This document shows, piece by piece, positions 8,790-18,127 of a stretch of DNA of 64,000 bases; the first letter of the stretch is position 1; each line of letters begins with the position of its first letter. Source of the DNA: Methylomonas albis. GTDB lineage: Bacteria > Pseudomonadota > Gammaproteobacteria > Methylococcales > Methylomonadaceae. The notes under the pieces were generated by a model. It saw only the letters and a program-made list of their open reading frames with translations. It was not told where the DNA came from and did no database searches. The stretch covers positions 1,984,001-2,048,000 of the forward strand of contig NZ_JACXSS010000001.1 of NCBI RefSeq assembly GCF_014850955.1, given 5' to 3'. The translations under genes and the position numbers were made by a program.

Positions 8790-9224
8790 ATGACCTCGGA
8801 TAACCCAGTGTTATGCCCCAGCGCGCAGCCGGAATGGGAGGGCGCCCAAGTCATCGGCGTGATGACCGGCACCGCAGATAAGCCGGAAATGGCTTATCTG
8901 AATGCCCCGCAACCCGTGACTGAGCAATTGCTCGAATTGGCTGGCCCTGTCAGTCCGGCGGAAGTATTTCGCTTCTCCGCGCCATGCGCCTGCACAGGTT
9001 GTGGGCACTACGCGGAGGCGGAATCAAAATGTCGGCTGGCTGAAAAAGTCGTGCGTTTTACGCCGACAGTCACCGAGCAATTGCCGGTTTGCGCGATTCG
9101 TTCTGACTGTCGTTGGTGGCTACAGGAAGGCCGCTCGGCATGCTTTAGATGTCCGCAAGTGGTGACCAATAACCTCAAGCCGACCGAAGACATGCGGCGG
9201 GCAGCCGACTACGGCGTTCTCTGA
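8790..9224 (+). CDS. Cysteine-cluster protein of the peptide operon, unknown function
   Basis: A 144-residue soluble protein starting 7 bp after the stop of precursor 2, so very likely co-transcribed. Nine cysteines; eight form two quartets: Cys66, 68, 71 and 81 (CACTGC...C) and Cys101, 107, 118 and 121 (C-x5-C-x10-C-x2-CP). A conserved-looking stretch around CRWWLQEGRSACFRCPQVV lies in the second quartet. Such spacing suits two zinc sites or iron-sulfur clusters. There is no signal peptide, membrane segment, radical SAM CxxxCxxC motif or YcaO/LanM-like region. It could be a maturation factor, a leader-binding protein, a regulator or an immunity protein. I do not recognise a characterised family, and the position between precursors and exporter is the main clue. 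Confidence 0.75.
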   Translation: MTSDNPVLCPSAQPEWEGAQVIGVMTGTADKPEMAYLNAPQPVTEQLLELAGPVSPAEVFRFSAPCACTGCGHYAEAESKCRLAEKVVRFTPTVTEQLPVCAIRSDCRWWLQEGRSACFRCPQVVTNNLKPTEDMRRAADYGVL

Positions 9225-9270
9225 GGACTTTGGTCTATATGCTTCAATTGGGTGAGAAGGAATCGGCGCT

Positions 9271-10518
9271 ATGAAACATGAGTTATTTCGACAACAAGCC
9301 TTGGACTTTAAAAAAGACAAGCCGCTCGGGGAGGTTATTCACGTGGAGTCTTTGTCGTTTTCTTTTCTCACCGCTTTAGCCGTATGCAGTGCTGTGTTAC
9401 TAATTGCCTTTGCTTTGTGGGGCGAGTACACCCGTAAATCGCATGTGAGCGGTTATTTGTCGCCGAGCATGGGCTTAATCAAGGTATATGCACCGCAGGC
9501 CGGCACTTTGATCGAAAAACACGTACGCGAAGGGCAGGCGGTGAAGGCCGGCGATACCTTATTCGTGTTGTCCACTGAGAGCAGTTCGCGGGAAACCCCG
9601 CAAACCCAAGCGGCGGCGATAGAACAACTGAAGCAACGCCGGGAAAGTCTGGAGACCGAACTGGTCAAACAAGAGCAAATCGACCGGATTCAATACCTTT
9701 CTGTACTGGATAAGCTGCATGGTATGCAACGCGAGTTGCAACAAGTGAATAGTGAGCTGGACACTCAGCAGCAGCGCTTGGCCGGTGCCGCCGCAACCTC
9801 GCAACGTTATCAGCAGCTGCTAAGCACGAAATTCGTTTCGGCGGTGCAAGCTCAGCAAAAGCAAGACGAATGGCTGGATCATCAAGCCAAGCTGCAAGCG
9901 CTGCAACGGGTACAAATGACCTTACAACGCGACATCCATTCCGCACAGCTGGAAGCGGACAGCAGCCAAATGAAGTTTAAAAACCAACGTGCAGCCATCG
10001 AGCGCAATATTTCCACGCTGGCGCAAAACATTACCGAATCCGAATCGCGCCGCAACATAGTGATTACCGCACCACACGACGGCACAGTCACCACCATCCT
10101 GGCCGAGCAGGGGCAAAACGCCACGACCGCCAATCCCTTGCTGTCCATCTTGCCGCAAGGTGCCAAGTTACAAGCTCAGTTATTGGTGCCTTCCAGCGCG
10201 GTAGGTTTTGTCGAGCAGGGGCAAATGGTTTCGGTGCGCTATCAAGCCTTTCCTTATCAACGCTTCGGTAGCCACCAAGGCCGTATCGTCGAAATCGCCA
10301 AAACCTTGATTACCCCAAAAGAAGCCGATCTGCCGGTGACGTTACAAGAACCGGTGTACCGGGTCACTGTCGAGATCGATAAACAAGCGGTACAAGCCTA
10401 TCGCCAGGATATACCGCTGCAATCCGGCATGCTGTTGGATGCCGACATCTGGCTGGACCATCGCCGCTTGATCGAATGGGTATTCGATCCTCTTTACAGC
10501 ATTCTAGGACGGGTTTAA
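9271..10518 (+). CDS. HlyD-family periplasmic adaptor (CvaA-like)
   Basis: A 415-residue membrane-fusion protein. A single membrane segment at about residues 33-50 (FLTALAVCSAVLLIAFALW) is followed by a first biotinyl-lipoyl half (GYLSPSMGLIKVYAPQAGTL), a long glutamine-rich coiled coil at about 105-245, and the returning lipoyl half with the beta-barrel (ITAPHDGTVTTI...). The family bridges an inner-membrane ABC exporter to an outer-membrane TolC channel. Its stop is separated from the exporter start by 2 bp, indicating translational coupling. No TolC homologue is encoded here, so a chromosomal one elsewhere must complete the pump. Confidence 0.93.
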   Translation: MKHELFRQQALDFKKDKPLGEVIHVESLSFSFLTALAVCSAVLLIAFALWGEYTRKSHVSGYLSPSMGLIKVYAPQAGTLIEKHVREGQAVKAGDTLFVLSTESSSRETPQTQAAAIEQLKQRRESLETELVKQEQIDRIQYLSVLDKLHGMQRELQQVNSELDTQQQRLAGAAATSQRYQQLLSTKFVSAVQAQQKQDEWLDHQAKLQALQRVQMTLQRDIHSAQLEADSSQMKFKNQRAAIERNISTLAQNITESESRRNIVITAPHDGTVTTILAEQGQNATTANPLLSILPQGAKLQAQLLVPSSAVGFVEQGQMVSVRYQAFPYQRFGSHQGRIVEIAKTLITPKEADLPVTLQEPVYRVTVEIDKQAVQAYRQDIPLQSGMLLDADIWLDHRRLIEWVFDPLYSILGRV

Positions 10519-10520
10519 CC

Positions 10521-12650
10521 ATGACTATGCTCCACATCCTCGATTTTTCCGGCCGCAGAAAAACCCCGCTGATTCTGCAAACCGAAGCGGCAGAATGCGG
10601 CTTGGCCTGTCTGGCGATGGTGGCTAATTTTCATGGTCACCGGGTCGACTTAGCCAGCCTACGGCAGAAGTTTTCCCTGTCCTTGAAAGGCTCAACCTTG
10701 AATCATCTGATCCAGATCGCCAACCAATTGCATCTGGGCTCGCGGCCGGTGCGGGTGGATTTGAACGAGCTGAGCAAACTGAGTCTGCCGGCCATCTTGC
10801 ATTGGGATTTCAATCATTTTGTGGTGTTGACCCATGTCAAACGTGGTGTGGCGACGATACTCGATCCAGCCAAAGGCAGCGTCCACTTAGCCTTTACCGA
10901 AGTCTCCAAACATTTCACCGGCATCGCCTTGGAGTTGCAGCCCACGCAAGCGTTTACCGCAAAAACAGAACGTCAACAAATCAAACTATACCGCCTCATC
11001 GGCCAGTTAAATGGTGCCTCCAGCGCTACCTTGCAAATCATTTTATTGGCTGCAGCCATAGAAGTGTTTGCAATCGTAGCGCCTTTTTTTATGCAACTGG
11101 TGGTGGATAACGCGGTGGTGGCCAGGGATACCAATTTATTGACGGTATTGGGTTTGGGATTTTTATTGCTGGCCTTGATTCAGATCGGCATCACCGCTTT
11201 GCGCTCCTGGGTAGTGCTGGTACTCAGTACGTCGGTGAACTTGCAGATGATGAGCAATCTGTTCGGACATTTATTGCAGTTGCCGATGAATTTCTTCGAG
11301 AAGCGGCATCTGGGCGACATCGTCTCCCGTTTCGAATCGTTAAACGTGATTCAACGCACCCTGACCACCAGCTTTCTGGAAGCCATCATCGACGGCGTGA
11401 TGGCATTGGTTACCCTGGGCATGATGCTGGTGTACAGCTGGAAGTTGGCGGCCATCGTCAGCTTGGCCGCGCTGCTTTATGGCCTGCTACGCCTGGCTTC
11501 GTTCGCGCCGTTGCGCACCGCCAGCGAAGAACAAATCCTGCGCGCCGCCAAGCAGCAAACCAATTTATTGGAAACTGTGCGCGGCATGCAAAGCGTGAAG
11601 TTATTTAACCGCCAGTTGCAACGCCGGCACGGTTATCAAAATTTGATGGTCGATCATTTCAACGCCGGTATTCGCGTGCAAAAGCTGAATATCATTTACC
11701 GGGGGTTGAACAGCTTGTTGTTCGGGGTGGAAAATATCGCGGTGATCTGGCTAGGAGCCTTGTTTATTTTGGACGGCGGCTTTTCGGTAGGGATGCTGTT
11801 TGCCTTTATGTCGTTTAAAGATCAATTCACGCACCGGGTCGGTAGCTTCATAGAAAAAGGTATCGAATTCAAAATGCTGGGCTTGCACACCGAGCGCGTC
11901 GCCGATATAGCGCTGGCGGTAGCCGAGGATGAGCATGTTAGCGGTGCCCGTCACGAGCAACTCGCCGCATCGATCCAGATCCGCAATTTGGATTTCAGTT
12001 ACGCGCCATCCGAGCCGTCGGTACTGAAAAATCTGAATCTGGATTTTGCCGAAGGCGAGTCGGTGGCGCTCATCGGCCCATCTGGCTACGGCAAAACCAC
12101 GCTGGCTAAACTGATTCTGGGACTGTTGCAGCCCAGTGCAGGCGAAATCCTGATCGGTGGCGTGCGCTTAAACCGCATCGACAGCCACGATTACCGCAAT
12201 ATGGTGGCGGCGGTGATGCAGGAAGATCAATTGTTCGCCGGCTCGATTGCCGACAACATCTGTTTCTTCGATCCGGAACCGGATCAAACCTGGATAGAAA
12301 CCTGCGGGCAACTGGCTGCGGTGCATCAGGATGTCATGGCTATGCCCATGGGCTACAACACACTGATCGGCGACATGGGTACGGTATTGTCCGGCGGTCA
12401 GAAACAACGGGTGTTACTGGCTCGTGCCTTATACAAACGCCCTAAAATTCTGGTGCTGGACGAAGCCACCAGCCATTTGGATGTGGCCCGTGAAAAACTG
12501 GTGAACGGCGCGGTGCAGCAACTAAAACTCACCCGCATCATCATTGCGCACCGGCCGGAAACCATCGCGTCGGTGGATAGGGTGATCGATTTACAAGCCA
12601 TCGCGGACGCCGCGCTTGGCGAAACTGGTTACGTATCGCAGGCTGCTTAA
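10521..12650 (+). CDS. Peptidase C39-containing ABC exporter (CvaB-like)
   Basis: A 709-residue protein. The N-terminal C39 peptidase (about 1-140) has Gln20, catalytic Cys26 in QTEAAECGLACLAM, the His in FNHFVVL and the Asp in ILDPAKG. It should cut the leaders of the two upstream precursors after their double glycine. The membrane domain spans about 150-440. The nucleotide-binding domain carries GPSGYGKTT (Walker A), LSGGQKQR (signature) and ILVLDEATSHLD (Walker B). All catalytic residues are present, so the transporter looks active. The ATG at 10521 is preferred over an upstream in-frame codon at 10476, which lies inside the adaptor gene. Confidence 0.94.
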   Translation: MTMLHILDFSGRRKTPLILQTEAAECGLACLAMVANFHGHRVDLASLRQKFSLSLKGSTLNHLIQIANQLHLGSRPVRVDLNELSKLSLPAILHWDFNHFVVLTHVKRGVATILDPAKGSVHLAFTEVSKHFTGIALELQPTQAFTAKTERQQIKLYRLIGQLNGASSATLQIILLAAAIEVFAIVAPFFMQLVVDNAVVARDTNLLTVLGLGFLLLALIQIGITALRSWVVLVLSTSVNLQMMSNLFGHLLQLPMNFFEKRHLGDIVSRFESLNVIQRTLTTSFLEAIIDGVMALVTLGMMLVYSWKLAAIVSLAALLYGLLRLASFAPLRTASEEQILRAAKQQTNLLETVRGMQSVKLFNRQLQRRHGYQNLMVDHFNAGIRVQKLNIIYRGLNSLLFGVENIAVIWLGALFILDGGFSVGMLFAFMSFKDQFTHRVGSFIEKGIEFKMLGLHTERVADIALAVAEDEHVSGARHEQLAASIQIRNLDFSYAPSEPSVLKNLNLDFAEGESVALIGPSGYGKTTLAKLILGLLQPSAGEILIGGVRLNRIDSHDYRNMVAAVMQEDQLFAGSIADNICFFDPEPDQTWIETCGQLAAVHQDVMAMPMGYNTLIGDMGTVLSGGQKQRVLLARALYKRPKILVLDEATSHLDVAREKLVNGAVQQLKLTRIIIAHRPETIASVDRVIDLQAIADAALGETGYVSQAA

Positions 12651-12894
12651 ATTTTGACGGGCAGTAAACGCCATACAATTTTAGATTCGCCCTCTGCAGC
12701 TTTAACATTCTTCATGATGAGGTTCCACTAGTGAAACAGAATCGGATGAATTTTACGCCTCCATTCCTCCGAATACGCTTCGCTAATCGGAGCTACGCGG
12801 GCTTGGCATTAAAATCCGGCAGACAGTGTTGAATCTGACGAAAACTGCGAACTTCATTGCGCGACTATTAGCGTGCCGAACTGAGCTTCGAAAA

Positions 12895-13099
12895 AAAGGA
12901 TATAGCGCACTTGCCTTTCGGGGCGTTTCCGTTTTTCGGCTGATGCCGTGATCTGTGAATAATAGTGGATAATCGAGCGGTTCAAGGTGGCATGGTCAAC
13001 CTGAATGCCCCGCTCTTCCATAATGTCTTACAAATCACGATACGAGACGGCGTAAAGAATAATATCTTTGGGGAAATGAGCACCTTTAAAACTGATCAT
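12895..13099 (-). pseudogene. Remnant of an IS6-family transposase
   Basis: On the minus strand from ATG 13099 the translation reads ISFKGAHFPKDIILYAVSYRDL, a stop, then DIMEERGIQVDHATLNRSII and SAEKRKRPERQV. This matches the N-terminus of IS6-family DDE transposases (SYRDLEEIM.ERG..VDH.T..R), with a nonsense codon, a small deletion before SYRDL and loss of the whole catalytic domain. No inverted repeats were found. It is a dead relic marking the start of an accessory segment. Confidence 0.7.
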
Positions 13100-13184
13100 A
13101 GGACTGCACTAGGCTAAAAAGTCCCGCATTGTCTCTGATTTCGAGAAATTTTGCGACACACCCCTTTATCCAAAGGTTCATCAA

Positions 13185-14225
13185 TTATGTCGTGGAACGC
13201 CTGCCGAATGCCGAGCTGCAGCGGCTGCGCATCGCTACTGCGATTAAACCGGAGAGCATCAATAACACACTTGGCGGTAATGGCACGCTTGTCAGATAAT
13301 GGGTTCCCGAGGCGGCATTCAAGGTAAAATTCGTTATCTGCTGATGATTGATGTCGAATAATTCAATACCGGTTAATTTCGCGGTTAATGAAGAATCTGC
13401 GGTGCCGTGTGCCCAGGCCAGCAGGCCGATCTGCACGCTCCACGGTTGATCCCACACTATGGGCAGATCCAGACTGTAAAACGTACTGCTCCCGCTTAGG
13501 CTACCTATGCCGGCAGTCCAGCCCGCAGGTGGCGTCGTGTTAGAGATGGTACTGAGATCCCCGCGCCTGGCATGCGCATTGAGAACCTCATACAGCGGGC
13601 CGCCCTGGTTCTGGACATCGAGCACAGCATAATTTTCACCGAAGAAATAGGGAGCCGGGGTGCCGAGCGAAGTCAGGCTGCCGTCGACAGCAAATTGATA
13701 GCGCACAAAGCCATTGCTGAGATCGGCCACCTGCGAGCTCGATGCCGTCAGCGTATCGGAAAATTGCGCCGCTCCCGTCGATTCGAATAGCCCCCCCGTG
13801 GGGTAGCCTGGAATGCCGCCTGAAATAGCTGCGTGCGCTGAAGCGCTAAGTTTGCCGTAATTAGCGATCGAATCGCCTTTGCCGTCGAAATAACCACTGC
13901 CCGGATTACCGAGACTAACAGGCGACAGGCTTTTCGTATAGGTCAGGGGTCCGGTCGCGGCGCTAACGCTCGAAACACCGCCGCTATACCCGCAGGGGCC
14001 GATACCACCTACCGGAACCGAGACTCCACCAAACGTAAATATGCCTGAAAACGCCGGACTGTAGCTGGTGCAACCCTGGGCAATGGAGCCCCCCCCGCCG
14101 ACTACGCCGGCATAGGCATTTAGTTCGGCATAAGCTTGGGGCGCTGAAAGGGTAATTGCCAGGCCGAGAATGATTTTTATAATCGGTGCAATAGGCCAAG
14201 CAGTATGTTTACTATTATTCACCAT
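13185..14225 (-). CDS. Secreted protein with a PEP-CTERM-like (VPLPxS) sorting tail
   Basis: A protein of about 346 residues from ATG 14225, chosen because AAAGAGAG precedes it; an upstream in-frame codon at 14336 would add 37 residues lacking signal-peptide character. The signal peptide runs to about residue 32 (IIKIILGLAITLSAPQAYA). The body is a Gly/Ser/Thr-rich beta protein without known domains. The tail has VPLPPSVLLMLSGLIAVAM followed by Arg/Ser residues, a variant of the tripartite PEP-CTERM/VPLPA signal recognised by an exosortase. Probably a surface or matrix protein. No exosortase is encoded in the window. It lies between two transposase remnants. Confidence 0.75.
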   Translation of the reverse strand: MVNNSKHTAWPIAPIIKIILGLAITLSAPQAYAELNAYAGVVGGGGSIAQGCTSYSPAFSGIFTFGGVSVPVGGIGPCGYSGGVSSVSAATGPLTYTKSLSPVSLGNPGSGYFDGKGDSIANYGKLSASAHAAISGGIPGYPTGGLFESTGAAQFSDTLTASSSQVADLSNGFVRYQFAVDGSLTSLGTPAPYFFGENYAVLDVQNQGGPLYEVLNAHARRGDLSTISNTTPPAGWTAGIGSLSGSSTFYSLDLPIVWDQPWSVQIGLLAWAHGTADSSLTAKLTGIELFDINHQQITNFTLNAASGTHYLTSVPLPPSVLLMLSGLIAVAMRSRCSSAFGRRSTT

Positions 14226-14477
14226 TATTCTCTCTTTCTGAGTTACCGCCCAGTTAGTACGAGGGTTCCAATGGGATGACGTAGGCCTCTGTTGGTAAAG
14301 GCTGAATTTATTATTCTTAATCGTAGGGATTTTCATGTTATTGACCTAAGTATTGAATACCAATTTAATACCAATTGAATGCCATGCTAGATTTATTCAA
14401 TGTCTATTGTCAACTTATTTTTTACGTCAATTTTTGTTTTTTGATTGGATGACCCAATTTTGGCCCGTGAGTAATCT

Positions 14478-15280
14478 ATCGCATTCTAAAAGCCGCCCGG
14501 CAACTGAAACACCGCCGCAGTGAACGCCCCAGCCAGCCTCGCACCAAGCCCAAAGCCTTGAGCGCGACAGCACCGAACCAACTTTACAGTTGGGACATTA
14601 CCTATCTGCCGACCGCCATCAAAGGCCAGTTCTACTATCTCTACCTGTTCCTCGATATTTTCAGTAGCCAGATCGTCGGCTGGCAGGTGTTTGCAGAAGA
14701 AAGCAGCCACTACGCCAGCGAGCTGTTGCGGGATATTGTTGGGCGCGAAGGTCTACAACCTGGGCAAAGTCATCCTGCATTCCGATAACGGTAGCCACAT
14801 ACCCACAGGGCACAAGTGAAAGGTGCCACCATACTGGCCACACTGCAACAGCTCGGCGTCATGCCCTCGCTGAGTCGCCCGGCGGTGAGTAACGACAATC
14901 CGTTTTCGGAATCGCTGTTCAAAACCTTGAAATATCGGCCGCCATACCCGTTGAAACCGTTGGCCGATCTGAGCGTCGCTCGTGAATGGGTGGCCGATTT
15001 AGTGCATTGGTATTTATGACCTTCAGGATATAACCACGAGCATCGGCATGGTGCTATTGGTTTCGTGACCCCGGCCCAACGCCATACTGGATTGGACGAG
15101 GCGCTGTTGAATCAACGCAAAGCGCTTTATGAAGACGCCCGTCGCCAAAACCCTCGGCGCTGGAGCCAAAACACCCGGAACTGGAACAGAGTCCATACCG
15201 TGCACTTAAATCCGGATCATGCCGAAACCCAAAACAAACCAACTCAGGAAATTGCTAACCAGGCGCAAATTGCTGCATAA
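14478..15280 (+). pseudogene. Broken IS3-family transposase (OrfB)
   Basis: The integrase core is spread over three frames. The first part reads APNQLYSWDITYLPT and SSQIVGWQVFAEESSHYASE, then the frame shifts near 14760. VILHSDNGS and SRPAVSNDNPFSESLFKTL follow, a stop lies at about 15017, and a last part (TPAQRHTGLDEALL, then HLNPDHAETQNKP) runs to 15280. The DDE-type pieces DITYLP, HSDNGS and NDNPFSE are recognisable. A roughly 20-bp insertion follows HSDNGS. No intact element ends were found. This is inactive transposon debris. Confidence 0.85.
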
Positions 15281-15307
15281 GATTTTCACATTGAGGCGAC
15301 AACTAGC

Positions 15308-15457
15308 ATGAAATTTTCCGTGGGTTACCAAACGCCCGATGATGTGTATTGGACGGCTGTAGGCGGCGGCGTCAAGATTGTGGATAAATTTAACGGGAAG
15401 GCGGAAGCTTGTTCCCGTGTAGAAGAATTGGGACAGCGCCATTCAGCTGGAGTATGA
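15308..15457 (+). pseudogene. C-terminal fragment of a second IS3-family transposase
   Basis: The frame reads VGYQTPDDVYWTAVGGGVKI and ends VEELGQRHSAGV before a stop. This is the C-terminal signature of IS3-type OrfB proteins (LGYQTPDxVY...GQRxSA). It follows the preceding broken transposase but belongs to another copy or subgroup, since that transposase already has its own C-terminus. Only about 45 codons remain. Confidence 0.6.
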
Positions 15458-15625
15458 ACAGGGTTCTATCTCAAACTGAATCATAATTTGTCTGGACAAT
15501 GGGGTCCACTTTAGTCAGCGGCGCAGGCGGTTTTTTTGTGGGATTTAAACTAGGGTAAATCGGTGTTTGCTTACCCGGTTGCGGGTTGATAATGTGGCTC
15601 AGCCAGCAGCTTGTTTTGTCTAGCC

Positions 15626-15658
15626 ACATAGTTCCCACTTTTTTCGTGGGAGCTATGT
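15626..15658. terminator. Hairpin downstream of the tail-collar gene
   Basis: ACATAGTTCCCAC and GTGGGAGCTATGT form a 13-bp stem with one G-T pair around a T-rich loop. It lies 64 bp beyond the stop of the minus-strand tail-collar gene, so it may end transcription of that unit, although no clean U-tract follows on the minus strand. Confidence 0.4.
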
Positions 15659-15721
15659 GTGTTGTGAATATCACTTCAGACTATTTGCTATCAACAGGGC
15701 GGATTTATACTATCCCAGCTG

Positions 15722-16387
15722 TTATGGGTGGGAAGGAAAAATACCTTGCGTGGCTATGCAGTATTTGATACCCAAAGCAGGTGAACGGTTATCAAACGGC
15801 TCGCTGGCTCCCGCAATTTCAATGGCAGTGTTTGGCGTACCCGTAAACTTTATGATGTTTGCCTTTAGGGAAACATTGGGGGTATCGCTTGAATAGATGT
15901 TATCTCTCGATGTCGAGGCCGCTAATACATTGCCGGTGGGAGTACTCTTATTGCCGGTTGTACTTACAGCTTCAATCGTAGCAAAAACATTATCTAAAAA
16001 AGTTTGCGCAAGATGGGTGTGTCTAGGCATTTGGCCTTGGCTTAGAGTTACACTGTCTCTGCCAACTTCTTCGCCAACCGATATTGGCAATAGCCCCGGA
16101 CCTTGCCCGGCCCCAATCGGCGAACGGCCGCGCAGGTCCGGCAACGCGAAGGTCTGCACCCCATCGCCGCCATACTGCGTACCTAATAAGGAAAACAAGG
16201 CTGTATTTTGCGCAATGCTCAGGGTCTGTCCGGCGGCTTCCAAATAACCGCGCGGACAAAAATTATAGGTAAATGTGCAAATCTCGCCCAGAAAGGGGTC
16301 GGAACCGCAAGCGGAGGCTGACACTGGTAAGCCGGTGATAGCGATCATGGCCAGTTTTAATAGTGGTTTGAATGTTGGTTTTGACAT
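15722..16387 (-). CDS. Phage tail-collar / microcystin-dependent-protein family, secreted
   Basis: A 221-residue protein. A signal peptide of about 26 residues (LAMIAITGLPVSASA) precedes a tail-collar domain: PFLGEICTFTYNFCPRGYLEA, then TALFSLLGTQYGGDGVQTFALPDLRGRSPIG, the hallmark of the family, and a C-terminal SPALGIKYCIATQGIFPS. Such domains come from phage tail fibres, but many bacteria carry stand-alone secreted copies of unknown role. Cysteines in the N- and C-terminal parts may form disulfides. Only 15 bp separate it from the upstream PEP-CTERM gene on the same strand, so the two are probably one operon. Confidence 0.88.
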   Translation of the reverse strand: MSKPTFKPLLKLAMIAITGLPVSASACGSDPFLGEICTFTYNFCPRGYLEAAGQTLSIAQNTALFSLLGTQYGGDGVQTFALPDLRGRSPIGAGQGPGLLPISVGEEVGRDSVTLSQGQMPRHTHLAQTFLDNVFATIEAVSTTGNKSTPTGNVLAASTSRDNIYSSDTPNVSLKANIIKFTGTPNTAIEIAGASEPFDNRSPALGIKYCIATQGIFPSHP

Positions 16388-16402
16388 GATGAGTACCTTT
16401 AA

Positions 16403-17368
16403 TTAAATGTTAGCCAATGCAACGTTAGCGCGGCGTTTGGATGCGTATAGGGAGATAAAGCCGATGGCCAGCAAAGCTAGGCTTTGCGGTTCAGGGACAG
16501 TCGAAACACGTTGGTTGACGACTGAGTCGACGGTAATCAGCGTCGAAATGTTGCCAAAGAAACTACCGGAATCGGCGGCGCCACGTAACGACACTTCGGC
16601 TGCGCCATCGCCTAAATTGATCAAATCGCCGGGTTTTAATAGAAAAGTCAGCAACAAGAAACCGCTATCGGTCAATGTGCCGCCAAAACCGGTAGCCGAA
16701 TCGACCAGATTATTGGTGAACAGAAATTGTTGATTGTCATTGATAGTATCGGATAACGCTTTCGCAAATAGCAACTCCGTGCCGTCTTGTTTATGCAGCG
16801 TTACAAGGGATTCAGCAAACTCCCCATTGTCGGTAGTAGACCTTGTCGTGTCGGTGGCGCTGGCTTGAAAACTGAAGTCAAACTTCAGACTGACCAGGAA
16901 ACTATCCAAAGCTGAATTGTTTTTTAGCGAAAACGTATAGTCGCCAAATAGCGGATTAACGGATGAAACGCCGTTTGCGGAGTTGCCGCTAGCGTTAAAA
17001 CCAATCCCGAACCCATCGCCAAGATGCGTCAAATTTCCCTGAAGGGGATCGGAACCGCTAATTGTTGCACCACTCAAAGTAGTGGTCGTCGTCGCGCCGC
17101 TAATGATGCTGCTCAACGAACCGTTTTGCGTGGCATTGGTCGGGGCCGATGGGCTGCCGGTACTGTCGAACTCAGCCGAGCCGTGTATCACAATATTGCT
17201 ATCAAACGCAGCGGCCGATGCTGTCGTGGCGTGCACTCCCAGCAGTAACGTCATCAGCATCGCGGCGCCGGAAAATTTTCCAATGTCATGGCTTATCAAT
17301 GTCGATTTTGTCGACGGCTTCGTCTTAAAATCATTATAAAAGCGTTTGTTAAATTTAATTGAATCCAT
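16403..17368 (-). CDS. PEP-CTERM surface protein
   Basis: A 321-residue protein with a long N-terminal region before the hydrophobic stretch AAMLMTLLLGVHATTASA, a Ser/Thr/Gly/Asn-rich body predicted as beta structure, and a C-terminal PEP-CTERM signal: VPEPQSLALLAIGFISLYASKRR. In this family an exosortase cuts at the motif as the protein reaches the surface or biofilm matrix. No catalytic domain is visible. It is co-directional with the tail-collar gene 15 bp downstream. An AT-rich upstream region (17369-17700) probably holds its promoter. Confidence 0.85.
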   Translation of the reverse strand: MDSIKFNKRFYNDFKTKPSTKSTLISHDIGKFSGAAMLMTLLLGVHATTASAAAFDSNIVIHGSAEFDSTGSPSAPTNATQNGSLSSIISGATTTTTLSGATISGSDPLQGNLTHLGDGFGIGFNASGNSANGVSSVNPLFGDYTFSLKNNSALDSFLVSLKFDFSFQASATDTTRSTTDNGEFAESLVTLHKQDGTELLFAKALSDTINDNQQFLFTNNLVDSATGFGGTLTDSGFLLLTFLLKPGDLINLGDGAAEVSLRGAADSGSFFGNISTLITVDSVVNQRVSTVPEPQSLALLAIGFISLYASKRRANVALANI

Positions 17369-18127
17369 TTTAAACCTCTTTATTTGATTAGATTTATCAT
17401 TCCGGTTATTTATTACTTTGATTTATATAAAGAACAAATTTATTTCATAAAAACCGAGAGTTTATTATTTTTTACAGCTTATAAAAAAATTAAAATCACT
17501 GGAAGTATGTAACTATTTAACGGCAGTTAATCTAGAGTGTTTTCTTCTGCCAATTAAAATATCAGGCACTAAGTTTTTGAATTGAGTCATGTAAGGTATT
17601 GCCTATTTCATTTCAATAATTTTTTCTTACATGAATTAATAGCCAATTCTTGTGCCCGTTATTACTTGATAGTGTGAAAATAATATAACTTGCTGTTATT
17701 TATTGGTTTTATTTGATGGCGCTTGGCCAAGGCCCGCTGCGCGGCGACCGGATGTAGAATCGGTTAGGCACGATATGTCGCACGAAGTACGATATATCGT
17801 TTTTGTGTCTTGATGAGCCGTGGGTCAATCTATCCGAGTGATGTGGAGCGACCATGACATCGTGAGGATGAAAATACCTGTTTTAGCAGAACCGAGCGTA
17901 TTGGGGATGGGAATAAGGGTATGCAAGGTTTGAGCTGTCTCTGTTCACTGTGTGGTCAGTGGCTTTGCTCTGTTATTAGAAACTGTGACCTGGACACAGA
18001 ATCCCGGAAACAAGTGCGATTGGACAAAAGCCTGTCTGCGTTCGCTACGCTGCACGATTGCTTGCAACCGCACCGCGCCGGGCAGCGCTGCCGCCAAATC
18101 CATCGGCTACACGCTTATCACCCACAG
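17369..18127. other. Intergenic, AT-rich then decayed sequence
   Basis: The first 330 bp are very AT-rich, consistent with a promoter region of the PEP-CTERM gene. An inverted repeat lies at 17770-17800. The stretch from 17920 to 18127 keeps open frames on the plus strand, but they show no recognisable protein and run into the DUF2130 remnant. Confidence 0.4.
17770..17800 (+). terminator. Inverted repeat followed by T-tract
   Basis: ACGATATGTCG and CGATATATCGT pair with one mismatch around a 9-nt loop, followed by TTTTTG. The shape is that of an intrinsic terminator on the plus strand, but no intact plus-strand gene lies upstream. It could be a leftover terminator or an operator. Confidence 0.35.

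Noticed and set aside
15466-15674. Minus-strand frame with MWLDKTSCWLSHIINPQPG
   Set aside because: It crosses the 15626-15658 hairpin, has no ribosome site and no homology I can recognise; likely non-coding.
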